From NCBI GenBank assembly GCA_958298945.1, contig OY282606.1, positions 88,171,696 to 88,235,695 on the forward strand: 64,000 nt of DNA, in the 5' to 3' direction. The notes beneath the pieces were generated by a model. It made no database searches, was not told the origin of the DNA, and worked only from the letters and a program-made list of their open reading frames with translations. Shown here in pieces: positions 1 through 11,703 of the stretch (positions are counted from its first letter, which is position 1; each line of letters begins with the position of its first letter). Source of the DNA: Atherix ibis. Taxonomy: Eukaryota > Arthropoda > Insecta > Diptera > Athericidae. Position numbers and translations under genes: made by a program.

Positions 1-1177
1 TTATAACTAAATTTTTCTCATTAAAATAATCATTTTTAGCAATTAATTTTTACACATGCACCAGCGAAAATGCATATTTTCTTATTGATAACATCCTGAA
101 CTACAATTTTTACTTAGATAATAAATAAAAGTACGTGTAAAAATCAATTTTATTAACATTCTGAAATTCATATTAAAAATCATTTTTTTTTTACGTAAAG
201 GTAAAAAAAAACTGAAAATTTATATTCGATTCGAAAATAAATGCTTGAAGTTATATGATTGTAAAATTTGTAAAATATAAATTTTGATTCGTTTCTATGT
301 AAAAATTTAGAATAAAAGGTGACTTTCAGGTTATCAAAGTGGAGATTTTCTCGAACGAAGAAAAAAAAATTTGATAATAAGTTTTAATTAAATTTCATAA
401 TTTGATAATGGCTTTAATAATATTTTATAATATGGTCAAGGAGAGGTCATGATTGTGTCTAAGAGATGTGATTAAAAATTTTGAATCAATTTTGAAAAAT
501 ATTATATTTGTTACTAAACGAAACAAAATTATTATTGTCTATAACAAATTATTTCCAAATTAAGTTTCTTCATTACTAAAGTTTTGTGTTATTTTATCAA
601 TTTATTGGACTTATGTACATACACAGAATTATATAATTACCTTTTTTGTAATTAAGGTGAATTATTAGAAATAGTTTTTTGTTAGTTTAAATGCAAGAAA
701 CATGACTGATGACATACTGGAATCACTTTAAGGCCATTCGGCGACCTGTAGATGTAAGAGTTAAATAAAATCGGTAATATGTTAGTTGAATGGACGAGTA
801 AGAGAATTAAAAATAGCACTTGAAATAATTAAAAATATCAATGGCGAGAACAACATTTGAAAATAAATTATGGGTAAGGTAATAATCCGTTAGAAGATGA
901 GTAAGAGTAAAAAGGAAATTACATTTGAGAGCAAAATGTCCTATCCAAATGAAGAACTATTGTGAACATCGGTTGTGGGAGAGTTTCCCCCGCCAGCTGA
1001 TTAGCCCAAAAAAATAATCAGGAATAATATTCACTTATTTTTAATAATATACTAAAGATTTATTGGCTTGATCAACTATCATCATGCATATATAATAAAT
1101 TCGAAAATAATATTTTATAATTAAAGAAAAATTACCATAAAGAAATGGTATTTTTTACATTGACTCTGCAGTCTAGA
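1..1177. other. AT-rich non-coding left flank
   Basis: No gene is supported here. The sequence is AT-rich with short poly-A and poly-T tracts and no open frame with a recognisable product. Around 690-830 it resembles 34030-34110 (shared core near ggccatt..gg and ggtaat.tgttagttg), possibly a decayed LINE 3' end. Confidence 0.5.
690..830 (+). repeat. possible decayed LINE tail, related to 34030-34110
   Basis: The stretch shares a broken similarity with 34030-34110: a ggccatt-ng motif, then ggtaat-tgttagtt and a ggac-a-taag motif in the same order. From memory such sequence follows the ORF of some I/R1-type LINEs in insects, but no coding part is preserved here. The match is by eye and short. 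Confidence 0.3.
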
Positions 1178-1393
1178 GGCCATAAAATAATCGAACTGCG
1201 CAAAACACATTTTTCACAGAGCACGAAATTTGATAATAAAATTCCATAAGTTTTTAGCATTGTTCGAGTATAAATATTTCCATAATAAAATGGCAATATT
1301 AACTCAGCATTTTTGTCTCTAATACACATCATGTGTTATACTTAATTTATCAAAAATAAAAACATAAAATACAAAACAGAAAAAAAATTACCC
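1178..1393 (-). mobile_element. truncated end of DD41D-like mariner transposon
   Basis: This matches the right-hand ends of the two longer copies at 11704-12894 and 25257-26468, starting near the shared ccataaaat-tcgaa-tgcg motif and running to an AAAATTACCC-like end at about 1384-1393. Only the upstream end of the transposase gene and the terminal region are left. The copy marks the left edge of the first tandem unit. The homology start is judged by eye to within about 30 bp. Confidence 0.65.
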
Positions 1394-1466
1394 GATATGA
1401 GAGGTTTTCGACCAGTTTCACCTAGGATAGGGTCCATCACGGAGGTTTGGTGTACTTTACTAGCTT

Positions 1467-1500
1467 GCCTGCTAATGGCATTTTAACGCCATTAGCAGGC
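1467..1500. repeat. perfect 13-bp hairpin, unit A only
   Basis: The arms GCCTGCTAATGGC (1467-1479) and GCCATTAGCAGGC (1488-1500) are perfect reverse complements around an 8-nt loop, ATTTTAAC. Units B (about 12968-12995) and C (about 26542-26570) have the left arm and loop in degraded form and no matching right arm; they pass directly to ctaaagtgaggg. Confidence 0.85.
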
Positions 1501-1739
1501 GAGTGAGGGAATAGAGCAATATTCCGGTCCATTGGCCCTTCCCTACTTCTATTCCTCTACTTTGCTCAATTTGGTATTTACTTCCAACCAGGATCTTTGC
1601 CATGTTAATAATGGAGTTAATTTGTTCGATCTTCCACCTCAGGTAAGATATTCATTTTGTTGTTATTAATATTCTTATTTGATCTTGCACCTCTATGAAG
1701 CTTGAGCACTATCTTATCTACCGAAGAGTCCATACAATA

Positions 1740-4190
1740 ACCCTTCTTTACTCAGAACCACTTGATAGAGTATATTTGAATTGCACATGGAAATGATCGT
1801 TGAGGGTGTGAACATGAATAATTCCTTTTACTATCTTATCATTCGTTTATTGTATTGGGCATTCAGAGTCTTTTATTGTGTTGAGTAATAAAAAAGCTTT
1901 GTACATTTTTGAAACAGAAACATTTGAAGTGTTTCTTAATTTTTTTCAGACAAGTGTCTGAACTTTTTTATTTTCGTAAAAGGTTTCATATTTCCTCAAA
2001 TGGACAGAAATACATGTTTCAAATAAAATAACTTTTATTACTATATGTTTATGCACTTTTACATTTTATATTTGAATCAAAAAAACTTTATATAAGTTCA
2101 TATATATTATGTTTCTGGCGTGCTATAAAATCAGAAAGTTTTAATAATTTTATAAGAAAACAAAATATTCGAATATTTGTTTAATCAAAGTTTTTATTAT
2201 TATTTACAATAAAAACTCCCGACGAGTTATTATTTTAATAATATTGATTTCTGAGTATTTTGAAAATTTAATAAAAGTCAAATTTCATAATAAGAAAACA
2301 CTAATTGTACTAGAACATATTTAAACGTTAGCAATTTTCTTGACAGAATCTTCAATACAAGTACTTTTGTGTTTACATGAATTAATTTCAATGCAGGTAC
2401 TATAGAAATACTTGTTTACAACTGAAATTTGAATTTCTCACTATAGAATTTGATATATTGAGGTGGTACAAAATAATTATATCAAATGCAGCTTCATTGG
2501 TATTTCCTTCTGCATTACTTACTCTTCGCAGTATCTTTTTAAGTATATCTATTTATTGTAACTTGCATCTCATCGCTATACGAGTATAGCTATGACAGCG
2601 TTTATTCATTAGCAATTACATTTTGACATTCTGAGAAGATGTCAATAACAGAAATAAATGTATTTGAAAGGTTTTGTCTTATAAGTGTATAGTCCTGGAC
2701 ATTTGAACTATTTGCACATGTTAGTTTCATTATACATACAAGAACTTTCAGTTAAATTCGTACAATTTACCTATTTAAGGCTAGGACGAAGTAAAATGAA
2801 CTATCTCAAAATTGTTCTTGAAGTTACTTAAACCTTGTTCAATTGTTCTAATACTACTCTAGAAATTTTGAAAAAATATTTAAGAAAAACTCTTCAAACT
2901 TCAAGTAATTATATATTTAAACAGAATTTTACTAGTTTTAACTTATTTTAAATATTTGCCATTGAATACTAAACTATGAAAAATAGACTTTTGATGAAGA
3001 ATTGCAAAAATATATTTATTGTCATAAGAAAATAGAAGTTTAAATTAAATTAATTTAAGAATATTCTATGGAAAAATAATTAACAAATAAAATGAAAAAG
3101 AGTATATAATAAAAAATGTTAATAAAAAAGTACAAAAAAATTCTAACGTAAATTCGAATAAAATTTTACTAGAGTTAATTTTAAATTGGAAAAAAATTTC
3201 GAATTTCGACCGAATTTTTAGCTGGTGTTAGTACCCAGGGTCAAAATTTTAAATATTATCAATTTTTTAGAGTATAATTTTTTTTTTCTAAGGTGAATTG
3301 TAGATATAGGGTCAAATTATATAAATGATTAGAAATTTAAAATTTTCCAGAAATTTTTTAGACGTTTCAGTAATGCATTAACGCTTTAATAAATAATGTT
3401 CTTTAAAAGGATTTCATTGGTACTATGCTGTAAAAAATTAATTGCAGAATTAATTATAAAATAAAGTAAACTAGAAATATCGAGAATAAAAATCATATTA
3501 CGTAACTTATGGAAAAATCCGTAATTATGTAGTTATTTTTATAAGGTCTGAAAATAACACACAATATTTATATGATATAACAAAAATGATAATTTCAAGG
3601 TCAAAACGAAAGAAATAGTCTTAATGAAGAAATTATTCTTAATAAAAAATAATTAATTATTTGCGAGCATGATTTTGTCTTTGATTATTTTTGATATTTT
3701 ACTCCAAGTTGACAAAAACTTTAATAAGAATATTGCGCACTTAAATTTAATTATCGGGCCTGGCTTTTCATCCAATTAGAAAGCAGTCAGTTAAAAATTT
3801 CAACAAAGTAAACAAACATTCTTGGCGACAACGCACTTTCGTTTTTCTTTTTTAAATGGCATCATAATTTCACTATACATACTTTAAATGCACAACTTAT
3901 TACGTTCTGTAGAGTCGATTATAGAATACCGCATTCAGATATACCAGCTATGAAAGGAGACATTTTTGAAGTATTAAGTATTATCTGCTACTTGGAAATA
4001 ACTTTGGCCAAAGCTGATTTTAAAATTAGTGGGTATGTGGGAAGAAAGAAACCCTTAAGGATCATGAGCAATCCAAGATGATATGCATGATTAAAGGTGT
4101 GTGATATGCTTAAAACCACATCAGGGTAGTATTTTTTTCTAAATAAATATTTATTTATTTTTAAAAACCATCTTTTATATTTTATGTTGC
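1740..4190. other. non-coding block of unit A, repeated in B and C
   Basis: No coding sequence is supported. The block is AT-rich but closely matched by 13300-15160 and 26850-29000, so it is old unique sequence copied with the unit rather than a mobile element. Its right end (near 3932) holds a ccgcattcagata motif that forms one arm of a hairpin in units B and C. Confidence 0.7.
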
Positions 4191-4319
4191 AAAAAAATTT
4201 TATATTGTAGTTACGTAATAATATTTGTTTATGCCGGAAAGAAAATTATTAGTTCAAAAGCTATCAAATACTAACGAAAACAATCGTAATAATAACGAAG
4301 AGAATCATCTCAGATCCCA

Positions 4320-4355
4320 TATATTAATTGGTGCTGCATTATTATATACACAGTC
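4320..4355 (+). promoter_or_regulatory. candidate core promoter of gene A
   Basis: TATATTA at 4320-4326 lies about 31 nt before an arthropod-type initiator, CAGTC (4351-4355), which would give a 5' UTR of about 42 nt. The same arrangement occurs before genes B and C. It is inferred from motif spacing only. Confidence 0.4.
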
Positions 4356-4393
4356 CACTTTCAATCTCAAAGATACTCGCGGCATAATCAAAA

Positions 4394-5595
4394 ATGTATT
4401 GCAAATTAATTTTAGTTGGAATTTTCCTCGCTATAAATGCTGGTAATATATTTTCTTTGCTACTTCTTTATTTTAAATAAGTTTTTTTAATTAAATAAAA
4501 ACGTGTACATATGAAAAAAAAGTATAAAATGTAAAATAATTATTTTGGAAATTGAATCTTATTTTTAGTACCAGCAAAGGATATCGGTGTTCACGATGAT
4601 CCATCTGACGAGGCCTTAACTGAATATTTCCGTGCCGAATGTTTGGAAGAGGAATACCTTATGGTAAATTGCAATAAAATTTAAATAATCTAATAAAACC
4701 TACATAATTTGAACTTTATATCCTTAGAATATGTTCGATAAACATATAACCTGCTTTAATACTAATACGGAATTCATGGAAGATTTTAAACATATGACAT
4801 TTACAAATAACAACAGTTTTGATATTTTGTAAGCATTCCTTATATTATAAAGCCTGCATTTTAATAATATTTAAATAATTTTTTTTTGTATTTAGTGCTT
4901 GCAAACATGAAAGTATTTTACGAAATTGTATAGTTGAAACTGAAGAGGATATTCGAAAATGTGTTAAAGACGAACACCTTGAATTTGTTGGCGTTGCCTT
5001 GAATATTATCAAAGCTCTCCCAAAAGCACTCTGCTCAAAGCCATCTACAGAGCGTGAAAGTAAACCAAAAAAGCATATTTTTCATAGAATAATTTCATAA
5101 GTATCCTTTTTTTAATTTGCAGCATTAGAAGAGCAGCATTATGAATGTTTTGAAACTATTTCCAGTGAAGTTAATAAATGCTTGGAGCAAGTAGACACAT
5201 CAAATGATGACAAAAATAAAACAATTATTGATCAATTACTTCTACATAAGGAGTGTCGGTGAGTAGGTAGATTATTTTTTTTTTAAATAAACATTTAATT
5301 ACGAATATATTTTATATTATACGAATGAACAATTAAATAACACTCGTAGCACAAACAATTATGTATAATTGTGTTTTTTTACCACACACACAAAAACTAA
5401 TCCTTTTTTAATCAAATAAAAATTATATATACTAATTTATTTTTAATATTAAGCTGCCAAGCATTTACTGGAATAGAGGATTGTGTCCGAAAGCTTACAG
5501 CTTGGGAATTAGGTGAAGCAGTACACAAAATATTTGAACATCTGAAAAAGACTAAGTTCGTAGGATCTAGAAGTTGCATAACTAACGAAGTATAA
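4394..5595 (+). CDS. secreted 12-cysteine protein A (27-kDa hemolymph protein / DUF1397-like)
   Basis: Six exons join into one open frame of 228 aa: 4394-4442, 4569-4663, 4728-4828, 4896-5059, 5123-5258 and 5454-5595. All introns are GT-AG and phases are 1,0,2,1,2. Exon 1 encodes a hydrophobic signal peptide (MYCKLILVGIFLAINAG). The mature part has 12 cysteines (1, 1, 4, 3, 3 over exons 2-6) and two N-glycosylation sequons (NNS in exon 3, NKT in exon 5). Cysteine order, length and glycosylation fit the insect 27-kDa hemolymph glycoprotein family (DUF1397), whose molecular role is unknown; the assignment is from memory of the family pattern. Exon 3 is two codons longer than in B and C. The start is chosen because it gives the signal peptide and matches the fourth gene. 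A polyadenylation signal lies at 5650-5655. Confidence 0.82.
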
Positions 5596-5965
5596 ATTGT
5601 AATATGGAGCAGAAAAAAATTTATACAAAATAATAATTGTCTTATTATAAATAAAAATAAATATGACATTTCAATATCAACTATTCTAGTTTTATTATAT
5701 TTTTACAAAATATTATTTATTGGTTTTTGAATAAAATTTCATTTTTGAATCTTAATGGAGTTAACGAAATTAAAAATAGTCAAATAATATGGAATGGAAA
5801 CTTTCAATTTCATATCAACAATGATAAAAAAAATACCGTTGAATATCATCGTAAATTGGTCGATACTAACATATTTAATTGATTTTAATTTAGCTTTTTT
5901 TCTAATAGTTAAAGTGAACGGCATGAAATTTGCAAAAGATCGATTAGTGACAATATTTCTTTATA
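5596..5965. other. 3' UTR and downstream spacer of gene A
   Basis: The stretch contains AATAAA at 5650-5655 and then an AT-rich spacer conserved in units B and C up to the start of the LINE fragment. Apparent ORFs on either strand are not supported by any family resemblance. Confidence 0.6.
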
Positions 5966-7232
5966 AAAAGCCACTAGACGAATACTCTCGTGCAAAAGAA
6001 CATCACACCCACTGAAACAAAATGACGGTAACTGGAAAAAAACAGATAAAGAAAAAGCTGAAGTATTTGCTAAACATTTGTTAAATACTTTTAATCTACA
6101 TAATCTTATAGATGACATATCGCATACTAACAAAATCATCGAAGAACTAATGTTCCCAGTCCCTATGAGTATTATTTTGAACAATTTTAAGCCCGCGGAA
6201 ATTAAATCTACTATTCTGCGCCTTCCCAATAAAAAAGCTCATGTTTTAATTACATACATTTTTAATAGTATCGTGCGCACAATCTATTTTCCCTTCGTCT
6301 GGAAATTTTCTGTTATTAAAATGATTTCTAAACCAAATAAACCCATTAATTCTCTTTCCTCCTATAGACCTATCACCTTCTTACCAATTTCTGGTAAGAT
6401 ATTTGAAAAACTCCTATTAAAACGACTCTACCCAGTCCTAGTTAATGAAAAAAATATTCCTGATCACCAATTTGGCTTCCGATCTCAATACTCCACTATC
6501 CAGCAACACCATCGCATTGTTGATCATATTGTATCCTCTCTTGAGAGGAAAGAGTATTGCCCAGGAGTATTTTTAGATATCTTCCCAGCTTTTAATCGTG
6601 TGTGGCATTCTGGACTCCTCTGCAAACTCAAGACCTTTCTTCCTTCAACATACTACCTTCTCATAAATTCATATCTCTCCAAACGATATTTCCAAGTTGC
6701 AATTAACTCAAAATCCTCGGATATATATCCTATTCTAGCAGGAGTCCCATTTTCTATAATAATTATACCCATGACATCCCATCTGATCCTAATACTATCA
6801 TTGCTACTTATACAGATGATACGGCCATACTTGCTACCCAATCAAATCCTGATATAGTTTCCAACAATTTACAATTCCATATCCACAACCTTCAATCCTG
6901 GTTTAAGATATGGAGAGTGAGGGTTAATTAACAGAAGAGGGATTACTTTCACATGTTGTCAAGGAAAACCTACTCCTTTATACCTTAATAGCTTTATAAC
7001 GTTATTTGGGACTGTACCTGAACAAAAGATTAAAATGGAACCCTCATTGTAGACTAAAAAAATTTGAAGCCACTAGACGTTACCTACAACTTCTTAGACT
7101 ACTAGACAAATGCTCGAAACTAACAATTAAAAGTAAACTTCTAATCTACAATACCATTAATTATAAAACCTATTTGGACATATGGAATGGAAACTTTGGG
7201 GTTCAACTAAACATAAGTAAGATACCACAATA
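5966..7232 (+). mobile_element. decayed Jockey-like LINE fragment (reverse transcriptase), unit A
   Basis: The translation of 6078-6857 carries reverse-transcriptase motifs of Jockey-type LINEs: SYRPITFLPISGKIFEKLL, FGFRSQYSTIQQ, VFLDI-PAFNRVWH and LAGVP. After a small deletion and frameshift near 6755 the catalytic box continues in another frame as YTDD. The C-terminal part (GLYLNKRLKWNPH, RRYLQLLRLLDK) is at 7006-7200. A block around the PGYDLIT motif, kept in other copies, is deleted. It is dead, 5' truncated, and shared by all three units, so it inserted before the triplication. Confidence 0.85.
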
Positions 7233-7443
7233 ATCTTCCGATAACCAAGTTAAAATATGGAATCTACAAATTTACAATACTATCAACCAATTATACTCAA
7301 ATTTTTAACATAGTACATACTGTACGAAACGTAGCTTTATTCCCCCACATTTTGCGTTAAAAATTATGTTAAAAATATTAAATTTTGTCTATAGTTTTAA
7401 TTATTTTTCTTTAAAATTCCATGAAACTGATAAAATAAATTTT
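7233..7443. other. unit sequence between LINE fragment and later LINE insertion
   Basis: This matches parts of 18965-19110 and 19465-19560 in unit B (cgaaacgtagctttattccc and the following AT-rich block). Unit B has about 360 bp more here (19105-19465). No gene is seen. Confidence 0.6.
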
Positions 7444-9845
7444 ATTGTTTCAAGCCCTGTCCACTTAACTATTGCCGCAACCTATTGCCCTCCTAATAAA
7501 CCTATAAACTCCCTTGAATTTAGTTCATTTTTCCAAACTCTTAGGAATTCATTCATTGCTGGTGGTGACTTTAACGCCAAGCTACCATAATGGGCCTGTG
7601 GGATTATTCTTAACCAAGTGCTTTCATCCTCTCCCTACCAAGTCATCTCTCTCCCGACTCCCACTTACTGGCCAACTTCCAGATCTAAGCTTCCTGACAT
7701 TCCAGATTACTTTATAACTAGTCCCATGAATTCCTCCAACATTAATGTTAATTCAATTAATTATTCTAGATTACTTTATAACAATTCGCCGAGACTTATT
7801 AATGGACCAATTAAATGGGAATTACTCAAACAATATATTGACGAGCATTTAGACTTACGACAAAGCTTAAAAACAGAACAAGAACTAGATGACGCGGTAC
7901 ACAAGTTTACATGTTTATTACAAAACGCTACAGCCTTTTCGCAAAAAAGTAAAAACTCGAAACCTACACAAAACCTGACAATTCAATCATTAACAATTAG
8001 GCGTTTTATTGCAGAAAAATGAAAAGCAAGAGCTCATTGGCAACATAGAAGAATGCCCAGCGACAAAACCAAACTGAACAAACTGCAAAAAGAACTACAT
8101 GACGAAATCACAAAATACAATACAAAACGTTTTAGAAACTACACTTCAACCCTAAAAAAAAACAGAACTTTGTGAACTGCTACAAGACAAATACTATCTT
8201 ATAGAAAAACAAAACACCCTTTACGAAAAACTGACGGAACCTGGGCCAAAACGGACAAACATAAAGCAGACGCTTTTGCTGAACACCTTGTACAAACATT
8301 TGACTCATTGCACTACAATCAAGACGGAACTATCCATTCCTTTACCCATGAGTCTTCCCCCTAAGGCAATCACTCCTTCCGAAGTTGCCAATTTAATCAA
8401 GCTCCTTCCCAAAAACAAAGCTCCTGGCTATGATCTGATTACCTCCAATATACTCCAACAACTCTCTAAAAGAGCAATAGTTTTCCTTGCCACAATATAT
8501 AACTCCATCCTTAGAACAACACATTTTCCAATCCTCTTTAAAATTGCCATCATTAAAATAATACCGAAGCCAAATAAACCAATAAACCGCCACACTTCCT
8601 ACAGGCCAATAAGTCTCCTTCCAGTAATCTCAAAAATCTTTGAAAAAATCCTCATTCACCGCTTACATTGTCTACACGAATCTTCAAATTTAATTCCTAA
8701 TCACCAATTTGGTTTCCGCGCCGAGCACTCCACTACCCAGCAGTGTCATCGAGTTGTCGATTTCATTGCATCCTCTTTAGAAAGGAAAGAGTACTATCCC
8801 TGTGTGTTTCTTGATATAAGTCAAGCTTTTGATAGAGTTTGGCACGCGGGTCTACTCTGGAAACTCAAGAGGTTCCTTCCTTCCACCTATTTCCGAGTCC
8901 TAAGATCATTCCTTTCCAACCGACACTTCCAAGTAAATGAATCCAACGAACTCTCCAATATCTCTCCGATATTGGCTGGGGTTCCTCAGAGTAGCATACT
9001 TGGACCCATCCTCTACAACATTAACATATCCGATATCCCAATTTGCAATAATATCTTCTTTACTACATACGCCCATGAAACAGCCTGACTTGCATCTAGC
9101 GAAAATCCCCAATATGCTTCCGAAACTCTCCAAATCCAAATCCAAACCCTCCAGAACGTGTTTCTAGGTGGAGAATAAAAGTCAATTAACGTAAATCTAT
9201 CCAGGTAACTTTCACTCTTCGTCATGAGCCATGCCCTCCCATATACTTTAATGGCAGTGCCATACCAAAACGCTTGCCATGGAACCCACATACAAAACTT
9301 AAAAGACAAGAACTAAAAAGACGATACCTAAAACTACATCGACTTTTAGACAAACGTTCCAAACTTACTATAGACAGCAAAGTACTGATATACAATACCT
9401 TACTGAAACCCATATGGACATACGGACTAGAACTCTGGGGATCTACTAAGCCTTTTAATTCCCATCCAATCCAATCCCTTCAATCAAAAATACTCCTTTT
9501 ATGTTCACAATACTGTTATTCATCGTGATCTTAAAGTCCCATTTGTTTTTGACGCGGCTGTATCTCGTTATAAAAAGTTCCGTTCCCGTGTCCTCAATCA
9601 TAATAATCCTTTTGTTCAAGAACTATCCTCCACTTCCTTCCCTAGAAATACCCATCCAAGACTTAAATGATCGCGTGATTTACTAAAATACTGAGGCTTA
9701 ACAGAAACACACGCTAGCAGGAGGAACTTCATTGGATGTTTACTCTCCACAACCTTTCAAGCTAATTAATACTATTGCTCAAATTTGCTTATTACTATGT
9801 TGTAATTGCAAATATCTGTAAAAATTAAAAAAAAATTGTTTCAAG
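7444..9845 (+). mobile_element. 5'-truncated Jockey-like LINE with 11-bp target duplication
   Basis: The insertion at 7455-9834 is flanked by direct repeats ATTGTTTCAAG (7444-7454 and 9835-9845). Unit B has the empty site with one copy (about 19550-19560). It starts inside the endonuclease domain (IAATYCPPNKP, GGDFNAKLP), continues through a linker, and has the reverse transcriptase at 8276-9088 (SYRPISLLPVISKIFEKIL, FGFRAEHSTTQQ, VFLDISQAFDRVWH, LAGVPQSSILGPILYN). The catalytic YADD box reads YAHE. It ends in an A-rich tail (9820-9834). Several stops and frameshifts interrupt it. It is the best preserved LINE in the window and postdates the tandem duplication. Confidence 0.92.
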
Positions 9846-10984
9846 ACTTTCACAATATTTCCTTTAATGAAACCCCTAATATCATTTAAACAAAAACAAT
9901 TTTAGACGTTGAAAGTGGCAGAAAATTTTTAAAGTTGATGCAATATTTTAAAAATAATAATATTAGTACAATCATAAATTGAGAAATATTAATATAAATA
10001 AACTGAATAAAAATTAAGCAAATGAACTGTAATTTATTAATAAATAAAACTAAAACTAAATAACATCACTGAATAAAACTGAACTTTTTAGTTAAATTTC
10101 TAACCTATACAAATTTAAATTATAATTGATAACTGCCAATCAACCTGAGAAAAGAATTTTCGACTTATTATCTGTATAGGTGAAAATTACATTCCCGATT
10201 AAATCATTTCTATTATTCAAAGTATATACAACACGTTCTCCAGTTTAAAGTAGAGGGAAGATTTTGTTGGAAAATTTGTAGAAAAAAAATAGTTCACAAA
10301 TAAAACAAATGGAATAGTAATCAATAAAAAAAAGTAATCAATTACGTATTCTCGTATTTGGTGCTTACTATATAGGCTAATCAGTTCATTATAGCAAAAG
10401 ACGTAACTATCGAAGGTATCTGGACAGCGTTCACCTTGGAATTTAAAGATTTCGATTTATTCCAATGCATTAGACAATTTGTGAATAACTTCAGCCGAAA
10501 TTCTTTTCCACATATTAATAAATAAAGGAATATTTAAAAAAAAAAAAAAGGAAATAGGAGTTAATACTGACACCAATAATTTTTGTTCCTTACTAACATC
10601 AATCAGTGCCTATCGCTCCTAGTGTTATAACTACTGAAATGTAATTACGAAGCTGCTTAGTCTTTTAAACTCCTTTCATTTTAACAGATTTAATCACGAT
10701 TTTTGAGTGACTGTCATCTAATAAAATTAATTTCATCTTATCTAGAATAACACGTCTCGCTAAATCGCTGTTTTAATTTGAACATTGAAAAAAGATAATC
10801 TATTTAAATTATTTATAATTTATATTGTTTTTTATTGAGACCTTTAGAAACTCTCCAAATAGGCTTTGTTTGTTTGTTTGTATCATCTCTGAGACACGAA
10901 CCAGAGGCTATTATGTAGCGCTATGAACATGAGGTTATTTGACCACTCTATGTTAGTTCGTGCTTCCAGCTTTCGTAATGAAAG
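9846..10984. other. non-coding right part of unit A
   Basis: Bases 9846-10360 match 19561-20083 of unit B closely. Bases 10365-10980 have no counterpart in unit B, where the Copia element stands in their place. No coding sequence is supported. A short (GTTT)n run lies near 10865. Confidence 0.65.
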
Positions 10985-11700
10985 TGATCGATAGTTAGTT
11001 AGAGCAAATGGGCAGACATTGTTAATTTTCGTAGAGATTAGATTAGTTACCAATCCAGATTCCTAGAAGGTTGCTTGCTGAGACTTTCGGAATTGTTGTT
11101 GAGTAGACTGGTTTGCTGTTGTTTGAGCAATGTGGAGAAAGAAATAATTTTAATTTTATGGGCAGACGTGACAAGTTCGGAATTTCAATGAGCCCGCAAC
11201 GATAGGGAGCCTGTTCCACCAATCTATCACTCCTAGATACCAAACTGACCAGTAACCCAATGAAACTGGACGTTTATTTTGCTTAACAGAATGTCATTTA
11301 GCATGAATAGGCTCAAGGGCTAACAGACAGTCAGTAATAATAGCTATGTTGTTATTGGCTGCGAGGTGGATCGAATGCTCAATGACAATACTAATTGTCC
11401 ACAGCTTTCAATGGAAGATGGAAAATAATACACTGTATAGTTGACGGTGCGGATTGTCAACGAGCTGGATTTTGTAGTCATCAAGATCTGCATCCGCTAA
11501 CATAAAGTTTGAATTAGCGAGTCCATCAAACACTTCAACAAAAATAAGCCAACTTTAACTCTGCTCCTAATCCACGGTTTGAAATTTGGGTGCACGTGGA
11601 AAGGTGAGATTCCCTTCCAACTCAGAGATCATTAGGGAAAAGGGAGGGTGGTAGATAGAACCTCTTTAAATAAAGTTTATGCAGGACTTGCAAAGGCAAT
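10985..11700. repeat. right-hand block of unit A, copied at 24550-25250
   Basis: The block from gtgatcgatagtta to the edge of the transposon is repeated in unit B with a few per cent differences and some indels. Short ORFs in it show no known family and are interrupted in the copy. Its nature is unknown. Confidence 0.7.
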
Positions 11701-11703
11701 GTT

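Noticed and set aside
4225..4446. 73-codon frame, repeated at 16221 and 30133, as a conserved small gene
   Set aside because: Its 3' part lies over the signal-peptide exon in another frame, and it ends at the splice site. Conservation is due to duplication of the whole unit.
5412..5669. 85-codon minus-strand frame, repeated at 17390-17647 and 31316-31579
   Set aside because: It is the antisense shadow of exon 6 and the 3' UTR of the secreted-protein genes.
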